A stretch of 6,702 nt of DNA, from contig CALASV010000212.1 in NCBI GenBank assembly GCA_937888895.1, positions 1 to 6,702 of the forward strand. Direction: 5' to 3'. Shown here one piece after another: positions 1-5,277 of the stretch. A program made the position numbers and the translations under genes. The notes below the pieces were generated by a model that saw nothing but the letters and a program-made list of their open reading frames with translations, ran no database searches and was not told where the DNA came from. Positions within the stretch are counted from its first letter, which is position 1, and each line of letters opens with the position of its first letter. The stretch is from an uncultured Clostridia bacterium. GTDB lineage: Bacteria > Bacillota > Clostridia > Lachnospirales > Lachnospiraceae.

Positions 1-230
1 TAATGAAAACTAATAAGTATGTAGAAGATTTAAAGAACAAATCCGAAGAAGAATTAGAAGCTATTATTCGTGAAAACTTCGATTTAAGACCAGCAGGTAT
101 TATTAAAATGCTCAATTTAAGAAGACCTATTTATAAACAAACTTCCTCTTATGGTCACTTTGGTAGAAATGACCTTAGTTTGCCATGGGAAGCACTTGAC
201 AAAGTAGAAGATTTGAAGAAATATTTATAA
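1..230 (+). CDS. metK: S-adenosylmethionine synthase, C-terminal part (cut by window edge)
   Basis: This is the last ~75 residues of methionine adenosyltransferase, the cytosolic enzyme that makes S-adenosylmethionine from methionine and ATP. The sequence shows the family's hallmark C-terminus: NFDLRPAGII, then LRRPIYKQT, then YGHFGR, then LPWE, ending in LKKYL just before the TAA at 228-230. The family is usually about 390-400 residues, so roughly 320 residues lie off the left edge. The ATG at position 3 is almost certainly an internal methionine: the conserved text sits too far into the family sequence for a real start, no ribosome binding site can be seen, and the frame is still open at the edge. 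The gene faces murA tail to tail, with a strong shared stem-loop about 30 bp after its stop. Identification is by recognition of conserved motifs and is very likely correct. Confidence 0.95.
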   Translation, partial: MKTNKYVEDLKNKSEEELEAIIRENFDLRPAGIIKMLNLRRPIYKQTSSYGHFGRNDLSLPWEALDKVEDLKKYL

Positions 231-260
231 TCGGTTCTTTTTCTCCTAGTTATATAATAA

Positions 261-302
261 AACAAAACGGGTTCGCAATCGTAACTGCGAACCCGTTTTG
301 TT
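261..302. terminator. Bidirectional intrinsic terminator between metK and murA
   Basis: A perfect 17-bp inverted repeat (261-277 pairs with 286-302) encloses an 8-base loop (278-285). The stem core is GC-rich (CGGGTTCGCA) and its outer part is A-rich on the left and T-rich on the right, so a U-rich tail forms on either transcript. On the - strand the tail continues as TTTTGTTTTATTATAT. It sits exactly between two convergent genes and can serve both. Its outer two bases are part of the murA stop codon (301-303), so murA ends inside its own terminator. Confidence 0.93.
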
Positions 303-1599
303 AACCCACACGAAGCTTAAATTTTTGAAATGACTTTTCATCTGCTTCATCAATTTTTTCAATATTTGCACCTAATTTATATAATTTACCTTCAAAATTT
401 TCATAACCACGTTCTATAAATTGAATCTGTTCTACTACGGTAAAGCCTTCTGCTACCAATCCAGCAATGACAAGTGCTGCACCAGCTCTTAAATCTGGTG
501 CACAAACAGTAGCCCCTGTTACACCTTTGACACCATCTATAATTGCTGTATTTCCTTCTACCTTAATGGTAGCACCCATACGAACTAATTCATCTACATA
601 TTTGAAACGACTTTCAAACATACTTTCTGTTACAATACTTGTGCCTTCCGATAAAGCAAGTAATGTTGTAATCTGTGCTTGCATATCCGTAGGAAATCCC
701 GGATAAGGTAATGTTTTTACATGAGTATGACCTAAACGCTTTGTCGCTACAACACGAACAGCATCATCAAATTCTTCTACAAATGCACCTATTTCTTCTA
801 ACTTTGCAGTAATCGCTTCTAAATGCTTTGGAATAACATTACGAATCGTAACATCTCCTTTTGTAGCTGCTGCCGCAAGCATAAATGTTCCTGCTTCAAT
901 TTGGTCTGGAATAATAGAATACGTACTACCATGCAATTTCTTTACACCATTGATACGAATAACATCTGTACCAGCACCTTTGATATTTGCACCCATACTA
1001 TTTAAAAAGTTTGCTACATCAACAACATGAGGCTCTTTTGCTGCGTTTTCTAAAATCGTTTGACCTTCTGCCAAACAACTAGCTAACATAATATTGATGG
1101 TAGCACCTACACTAGCAATATCTAAATAAATATGACTTCCTATTAATTTTGTCGTTTCTGCAATAATCATACCATGCTGAATAGCAACATTAGCTCCTAG
1201 TGCTTCAAATCCTTTAATATGCTGGTCAATTGGACGATTCCCAATATTACAACCTCCTGGAAGTACTACTTGAGTTTTTTTGAAACGACCAAGCAGAGCA
1301 CCAATTAAATAATACGATGCTCTGATTTTTCTAATATATTCATCATCTACTGCCATAGGATGTACATTAGCACTATTTATAATTACTGTATGTGCATCAA
1401 CTCGCTGAATTTTCGCTCCAATTCCTTCAATCGCCTGTAATAATACATTGATATCTCGAATATTAGGTAAATTTTTTATACATACAGATTCTTCTGTCAA
1501 AACAGCAGCAGCTAAAATACCAAGTGCTGAATTTTTTGCCCCACTAATAACTACCTCTCCTGCCAGTGGCGTACCACCTTTGATTATATATTGTTCCAT
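301..1599 (-). CDS. murA: UDP-N-acetylglucosamine 1-carboxyvinyltransferase (MurA)
   Basis: MurA transfers enolpyruvate from phosphoenolpyruvate to UDP-GlcNAc, the first committed step of peptidoglycan precursor synthesis in the cytoplasm. The 432-residue product has the full family length (about 420-440). Visible active-site residues are K22 and N23 in SGAKNSAL, C117 in LPGGCNIGNRP (the loop cysteine alkylated by fosfomycin), D305 in GFPTDMQAQ, R371 in PDLRAGAAL and R397 in IERGYE. With a cysteine and not aspartate in the loop, the enzyme is expected to be fosfomycin-sensitive. The ATG at 1597-1599 is supported by GAGGTG at 1605-1610. No other cell-wall gene lies beside it. Many Firmicutes carry two MurA paralogues (MurA/MurZ), and I cannot tell which this is. 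It looks monocistronic, with its own promoter upstream and terminator downstream. Confidence 0.97.
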   Translation of the reverse strand: MEQYIIKGGTPLAGEVVISGAKNSALGILAAAVLTEESVCIKNLPNIRDINVLLQAIEGIGAKIQRVDAHTVIINSANVHPMAVDDEYIRKIRASYYLIGALLGRFKKTQVVLPGGCNIGNRPIDQHIKGFEALGANVAIQHGMIIAETTKLIGSHIYLDIASVGATINIMLASCLAEGQTILENAAKEPHVVDVANFLNSMGANIKGAGTDVIRINGVKKLHGSTYSIIPDQIEAGTFMLAAAATKGDVTIRNVIPKHLEAITAKLEEIGAFVEEFDDAVRVVATKRLGHTHVKTLPYPGFPTDMQAQITTLLALSEGTSIVTESMFESRFKYVDELVRMGATIKVEGNTAIIDGVKGVTGATVCAPDLRAGAALVIAGLVAEGFTVVEQIQFIERGYENFEGKLYKLGANIEKIDEADEKSFQKFKLRVG

Positions 1600-1622
1600 T
1601 TTTACACCTCGGTCAAAACCAA

Positions 1623-1650
1623 ATACTATATTCTAAATTTTCTATAACAA
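1623..1650 (-). promoter_or_regulatory. Predicted sigma-A-type promoter of murA
   Basis: Reading the - strand, TTGTTA (1645-1650) is followed after 16 bp by TAGTAT (1623-1628), about 24 bp upstream of the murA start codon and just above its GAGGTG ribosome binding site. This leaves a short leader of about 20 bases. The surrounding DNA is so AT-rich that chance matches are common, so this is only the best candidate by position. Confidence 0.4.
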
Positions 1651-1880
1651 TTTTAATTTCTAACAAAACTATTATTTTAATAAAAACACTATGATAAGAC
1701 TAATTAATACCAAGTAAATATACTCGATTCTATCGCATTTGTAAAGCATTTTTTATAATTAATTTATGAGCTTTTCCTTTATAATCCCTAGTATTTCTCT
1801 AAATTCTTACTTTGCATTAATAATCCGTTACCATTTGTTAAAATATAAGTAAATCTGCCACATTTTTATTTTCCTCTCTA

Positions 1881-1910
1881 TTCAAAATCGAAAGAATATG
1901 TTAATATATT
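1881..1910 (+). promoter_or_regulatory. Possible promoter of the Ig-like gene
   Basis: TTCAAA (1881-1886) stands 18 bp before TATATT (1905-1910). The overlapping TAATAT at 1902-1907 (15-bp spacing) is an alternative -10. Either would start a transcript about 20-25 bases before the start codon at 1941, with the AAGGAG site inside the leader. The -35 box is weak and the region is AT-rich, so the call rests mainly on position. Confidence 0.4.
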
Positions 1911-1912
1911 AA
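1901..1912. repeat. 12-bp perfect palindrome over the predicted -10 box
   Basis: TTAATATATTAA is its own reverse complement and covers the predicted -10 region of the Ig-like gene. A TGTTA (1899-1903) and TAACA (1916-1920) pair partly brackets it. It could be an operator, but palindromes of this kind arise easily in AT-only DNA. Confidence 0.3.
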
Positions 1913-1925
1913 TACTAACATTAAA

Positions 1926-1931
1926 AAGGAG
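1926..1931 (+). promoter_or_regulatory. Ribosome binding site that fixes the start of the Ig-like gene
   Basis: AAGGAG ends at 1931. The ATG at 1932 touches it with no spacer and cannot be its start, while the in-frame ATG at 1941 lies 9 bases downstream, a normal distance. The start is therefore 1941. Confidence 0.8.
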
Positions 1932-1940
1932 ATGCGTCAT

Positions 1941-2276
1941 ATGAATTTCATCAATTTTGAATCTATTCCAAGTGATATGGAAGGAAAAGTCAAACAAAAT
2001 TTAAAGTTTAAAACAGGAAAATTTATCTGGCGCGTAAAATTTACCGCACCACTTGACCCTGCCAGTATAAATAATATGAACTTATATGTAACTGACACTT
2101 CAAATAATCCTTTAAAAACAGCTGTACATTACAATGCTCAAACAAATGAAATCGAGATTGAACCACTAGAATCTTATGCTAAGGACGCCTCTTATATATT
2201 GAATATTTCTAAACGAGTACGTTCCATTGGTGGTCAAACTTTAAAATCTGATACAGCGATACAATTTAGAGTATAA
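1941..2276 (+). CDS. Small cytoplasmic protein with one bacterial Ig-like (SbsA/Big_5-type) domain
   Basis: The 111-residue product looks like a single beta-sandwich domain preceded by about 27 residues. From residue 28 on, the pattern resembles bacterial Ig-like domains of the SbsA/Big_5 type: IWRVKFTAPLDPASI, then NLYVTD, an alternating strand IEIEPLESYAKDASYILNI, then GGQTL and a terminal strand ending in FRV. Such domains usually occur in tandem in secreted or surface-layer proteins. Here there is one copy with no signal peptide, membrane segment or sorting signal, so it is probably cytoplasmic. The start at 1941 is set by AAGGAG at 1926-1931. Its last 11 bp overlap the end of the convergent TPR/P-loop gene, and no terminator separates them. 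Its role is unknown. The fold is an inference from sequence pattern, and another small beta-sandwich family is possible. Confidence 0.8.
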   Translation: MNFINFESIPSDMEGKVKQNLKFKTGKFIWRVKFTAPLDPASINNMNLYVTDTSNNPLKTAVHYNAQTNEIEIEPLESYAKDASYILNISKRVRSIGGQTLKSDTAIQFRV

Positions 2277-4155
2277 CATTTTCTAAAATATCTTCTGGAA
2301 GAATAACTAATTGGTTTTCTTTCTGTATTTTACCTTGAGCTACCATTTCAAGCAATATGTTATTTCTCCTCGCTTCTGCATGTTGAAGCGTTGCTTTTAT
2401 CAGTTGCATTACATAAGATAATGACGATTCCTTTCCATGAAATTTTACAATTTCATCAATTTTTTCCCAGAGGACTTTAGCTGCTATACTATCTATGCTA
2501 TAGTCCTCTTTTGCTATATAATCATAAGCAAATCCCATTAATTCTTGCAATGTGTATTCTTGTAATAAAATTTGATTATAAAACAACACAGACCATTCTT
2601 TTTCCGATGACAATATTTTTTTCATTTCGATAAGAGAATCTTCTAAAAATAGACAAGTCTCTTTCTGATGGTCTCTAACAAAATCAACTAATTCTTTGAT
2701 TGTTTGCTCTGTCATACTTCCTGCATGTTCCACAATGATATTACAATTTTTTAACTGACTTTGATACTCCCTGATTGATATTTGATTTAACTGTACTGCA
2801 TCTACAATAGCAGTACGGTCATATTTTATCCATTCAAGTTTAAATAATAATTTAATCATTTTTAATGCTATTGTTGTTTTTCCTGACTGTTCTTCTCCCA
2901 TCACAGCAAAAAAAGAATTTTCTTTTGTCTTTAATGACATATCCATACACTTTAAAACTTGTTGTTTTACATGCTCAACTCTCGCAAAACTTTGTAAAAT
3001 TTCTTCCAAAGAAATGTTCTTTTTTTCTAATAAGTCAAAAAAATCTTTATATTTCTCTTTAGGAATTTCTATTTTTTCTGACGCTAAAACAAAAATGTCA
3101 GGCTGTAAAGATTCTTTCGTTAAATGTTCCATTTGTTCTGTTTTTACTTCTACAGTCACATCTACTATTTCATCTTTCATCAATTCCTCATTTTTTGATT
3201 CTTCATTTTTTATTATTTCATTTTCAATAACTTCTGTATTTTCTTTTTCTTCCTGTGTGGAGCTTATTTCCTCTTGTATTCTAATCGTTTCTTCTATTTT
3301 CTCAGCTTCTTGTACTCTTTTCAGTTCTTCTGCACGTCTAGCCTCTTTTCGAATTTTGGATGCTTCTTCTGCTTTTTTAACTTCTTCTTGAAAATTTAAT
3401 GTTTTTTCAATTTTTCTAACTTCTTCTCGCATTTTTTCTGCTTTGTTTGCAATCCACACATCATCTTCTATTTGCTCTTGTTTTGGCTGTTTTTTTGACT
3501 CTTCTTGCTTCTTTTCTTGAACTATAGGCTTTTTCGCATAATATCCACTTTCTGGCTCTAATTCTTCTAAACTAATCTCTCCTCTATAATATGCAAGAAG
3601 CCTCTTTGCACGTTCCACACTTTTGCCAAAACCAAACCAAGAAATAATATCTTTACATTCATTAACACACGCTTTTTTTCTTCCAACTTTATGATATTGA
3701 AACGCTAATTCGTAAGCATAATCTTCTACATATTCTAACACTTTTAATTCCTCTAAAATTGTAATCAAAAGCTTACGTTCTCTACCTTTTACTTTTTCAA
3801 TTTCATAACGATATTTATATTGTGTCACTTTATCTTCTGGTGCTAATTTTTGATATTCATTAAAATAATGTTCTGTAAACTCTAAATCTTTTAATGCCAA
3901 ACAACAATCCATTAAATCCATTAAAATAATACGGGAACGTCTTTGTTTATAAGAACGCTCAAAAAATTCTCTCGCTAAAAAAAAGTCTTCATGTTTTTTA
4001 TATGCTTTTCCAAGCATATTTAACTCAGAAACATTTTTTACTTGACGTATAGGAATTTGGTCTGCTATTATAACTGCTTCATCATAATTTTCTGTTTCTA
4101 GACATTCTTTTAATTTTTCTAATTTCTTTTTCTTTCCAAAGTCAAATAATGCCAT
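2266..4155 (-). CDS. TPR-like protein with charged linker and C-terminal P-loop (AAA-like) domain
   Basis: The 629-residue, probably cytoplasmic protein has three parts. Residues ~12-205 are paired amphipathic helices of TPR type, with signatures such as YDEAVIIAD, LGKAYKKHEDFFLAREFFERSY and YELAFQYHKVGR. Residues ~205-370 are a highly charged Glu/Lys linker, likely coiled coil or disordered. Residues ~380-625 contain a P-loop: GEEQSGKT at 420-427 matches Walker A, with K426 and T427. IIVEHA at 473-478 and CLFLED at 501-506 are candidate Walker B and sensor-1 strands, but the usual Walker B Asp-Glu is absent, so ATP hydrolysis is doubtful. The layout resembles SpoVK/CbbX-like AAA modules. AAGGAG (4162-4167) lies 6 bases before the ATG. 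It follows the frameshifted cNMP-fold locus by 60 bp, probably in the same operon. TPRs suggest protein-protein binding. Substrate and partner are unknown. Confidence 0.88.
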   Translation of the reverse strand: MALFDFGKKKKLEKLKECLETENYDEAVIIADQIPIRQVKNVSELNMLGKAYKKHEDFFLAREFFERSYKQRRSRIILMDLMDCCLALKDLEFTEHYFNEYQKLAPEDKVTQYKYRYEIEKVKGRERKLLITILEELKVLEYVEDYAYELAFQYHKVGRKKACVNECKDIISWFGFGKSVERAKRLLAYYRGEISLEELEPESGYYAKKPIVQEKKQEESKKQPKQEQIEDDVWIANKAEKMREEVRKIEKTLNFQEEVKKAEEASKIRKEARRAEELKRVQEAEKIEETIRIQEEISSTQEEKENTEVIENEIIKNEESKNEELMKDEIVDVTVEVKTEQMEHLTKESLQPDIFVLASEKIEIPKEKYKDFFDLLEKKNISLEEILQSFARVEHVKQQVLKCMDMSLKTKENSFFAVMGEEQSGKTTIALKMIKLLFKLEWIKYDRTAIVDAVQLNQISIREYQSQLKNCNIIVEHAGSMTEQTIKELVDFVRDHQKETCLFLEDSLIEMKKILSSEKEWSVLFYNQILLQEYTLQELMGFAYDYIAKEDYSIDSIAAKVLWEKIDEIVKFHGKESSLSYVMQLIKATLQHAEARRNNILLEMVAQGKIQKENQLVILPEDILENVIL

Positions 4156-4177
4156 CCCTTGCTCCTTATAATTTATC

Positions 4178-4205
4178 TGTTACTGTTCACTCCGTTCCAG
4201 TAACA
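4178..4205. other. Intercistronic stem-loop before the TPR/P-loop gene
   Basis: An 8-bp perfect inverted repeat, TGTTACTG (4178-4185) with CAGTAACA (4198-4205), encloses a 12-base loop in the 60-bp gap between the two - strand genes. Read on the - strand it has no U-run after it, so it is unlikely to stop the operon transcript. It could mark a processing or mRNA stability site. Read on the + strand it is followed by TTTTTCTTACTTATTTTTT, so it could terminate antisense transcription. Confidence 0.45.
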
Positions 4206-4215
4206 TTTTTCTTAC

Positions 4216-5061
4216 TTATTTTTTATAAAACTCTAAATTATCCTGTAATGGTTTTGTCAACTCAATTCCTTGCTTATTTGTATATGTATGATATTTAAAC
4301 TCTAATTCTCTTACTTTCTTTTGGCGTTCTCTCTTATATCGTGCTATTGCATCAACAAATGCTGGTTGTGTTTCTAATGTCATACGAATCTCTTCGTTAA
4401 ATGGACAATACATTGCAAATATTTCCCTTGCTACTTTATTTAAACGCATTGCACCCATACATTCTGACTTTATCCATAATTCATAATCCTGTACAAATAC
4501 TTCTTTTGTATTATTTTTTGCTTTTGCAATTTGCTGCTTTATTTTTTCTTTACGTTCTTCTGAAATATCCTTATTCTTTCTATAAAATTGAATATAATCC
4601 GAATACTCTGAAGTAAGTGAATGATATTGTATATTATTCCAAGCCGTTCCTTGCATCGTTCGGCATAACTCCCAACGGAAACGTCCTAATGTTTTAATCA
4701 ATAAATCATCTATACTTCCATCCATCATAATTGGGAATAAAAATCTACCAGCAGAATTTCTTCGCTTACAACTCAATTCCTGCCACATAATCGCTTTTTG
4801 CCCATAAGTTGGAAATAAAATAATATCTGGAATAATTTCTCGCATTATTTGTTCTTTTTCAATATTATAATTTGTATCAGCATAATTTAACTCTCTATAA
4901 AAAACAGAAAAGTCAATTTCATGATATTTTTCTACTGTTTGTCCCATACGGTCTTTACTAACCAAAGCTTTCTTAGGACTACCAAGCATTTGCTCACTAC
5001 ACAAAACAGGAACGAAAATACTTGGTTGACCACCAACCAAACGATGATTATAACGAAACAT
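4216..5061 (-). CDS. Uncharacterised C-terminal portion of a frameshifted cNMP-fold protein
   Basis: From its first ATG this frame encodes 281 residues, but coding almost certainly begins further upstream. The frame is open back to a TGA at 5278-5280, and its translation there is protein-like (IPEWLRAVYKGER, then a charged helix ending LLKLEYEIQN running straight into MFRYNHR). No ATG, GTG or TTG start exists between 5277 and 5061, and no Shine-Dalgarno sequence precedes the ATG at 5061. The best reading is that this is the second part, from about 5241, of the gene that starts at 6541. The sequence is soluble, mixed alpha/beta and rich in aromatics and charge, with stretches such as PDIILFPTYG, MWQELSCKRRN, FRWELCRTMQG and SLTSEYSDYIQFYRKN. 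It has no signal peptide, membrane helix or catalytic motif I recognise. I have a weak recollection of similar Lachnospiraceae C-termini on cNMP-binding-fold proteins. Its function is unknown. Confidence 0.75.
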   Translation of the reverse strand: MFRYNHRLVGGQPSIFVPVLCSEQMLGSPKKALVSKDRMGQTVEKYHEIDFSVFYRELNYADTNYNIEKEQIMREIIPDIILFPTYGQKAIMWQELSCKRRNSAGRFLFPIMMDGSIDDLLIKTLGRFRWELCRTMQGTAWNNIQYHSLTSEYSDYIQFYRKNKDISEERKEKIKQQIAKAKNNTKEVFVQDYELWIKSECMGAMRLNKVAREIFAMYCPFNEEIRMTLETQPAFVDAIARYKRERQKKVRELEFKYHTYTNKQGIELTKPLQDNLEFYKK

Positions 5062-5209
5062 ATTTTGGATTTCATATTCTAATTTTAATAATTGGTCAGA
5101 TGCTTGTCTCGCTTCCTCTTCTGCTGTAATTTCTCCTATTTTCTTTCGTTCTCGAAGTACCTCTGTATACTCTAAATCAAACTCATTTTTAGATGGTTGA
5201 CGTTCTCCC

Positions 5210-5277
5210 TTATATACAGCACGTAACCATTCTGGAATCGTAAATATCGTACAACAATAAGAATGTTCTGTCCCTTT
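5210..5277 (-). other. Frameshift zone joining the cNMP-fold gene to the downstream frame
   Basis: Two - strand frames overlap here: the upstream one ends at the TAA at 5210-5212, and the downstream one opens after the TGA at 5278-5280. The upstream frame reads sensibly to LLLYDIY and then gives DSRMVTCCI before stopping. The downstream frame reads TIPEWLRAVYKGER across the same bases. The junction needs a +1 (or -2) shift, for example one extra base in the A run at 5242-5244, whose removal gives YDITIPEWLRAVY and a 774-residue protein ending at 4216. A classic -1 slippery heptamer would not reach the right frame, and the stop context does not resemble the prfB +1 site. Confidence 0.8.

Larger units (their letters stand above)
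1600..1940. other. 341-bp divergent intergenic region
   Basis: This very AT-rich gap separates divergent murA and the Ig-like gene. I see no plausible coding frame, no tRNA and no recognisable riboswitch. It holds a candidate murA promoter at its left end and, at its right end, a candidate promoter, a 12-bp palindrome and a strong ribosome binding site for the Ig-like gene. The middle (about 1660-1860) shows nothing I can name. Confidence 0.6.

Noticed and set aside
3..230. A complete 75-residue small protein starting at the ATG at position 3
   Set aside because: The sequence is the conserved C-terminus of S-adenosylmethionine synthase and the frame is open at the window edge, so it is a truncated larger gene.
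467..1636. Several + strand open frames of 60-79 codons opposite murA
   Set aside because: They lie inside a highly conserved, motif-complete murA and show no family resemblance or upstream ribosome binding sites.
1932..1934. Upstream ATG of the Ig-like gene, adding three residues
   Set aside because: It directly abuts the AAGGAG site with no spacer. The ATG at 1941 has the correct spacing.
3014..3391. 125-codon open frame on the + strand, Ser/Phe-rich
   Set aside because: It is the antisense of the Glu/Lys linker of the TPR/P-loop gene. The purine-rich coding strand makes the complement read as Ser/Phe with few stops, and there is no ribosome binding site.
5241..5262. Direct repeat TACGAT...TACGAT as the origin of the frameshift
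   Set aside because: The two copies are 9 bp apart, so gain or loss of one unit would keep the frame and cannot explain the +1 shift.
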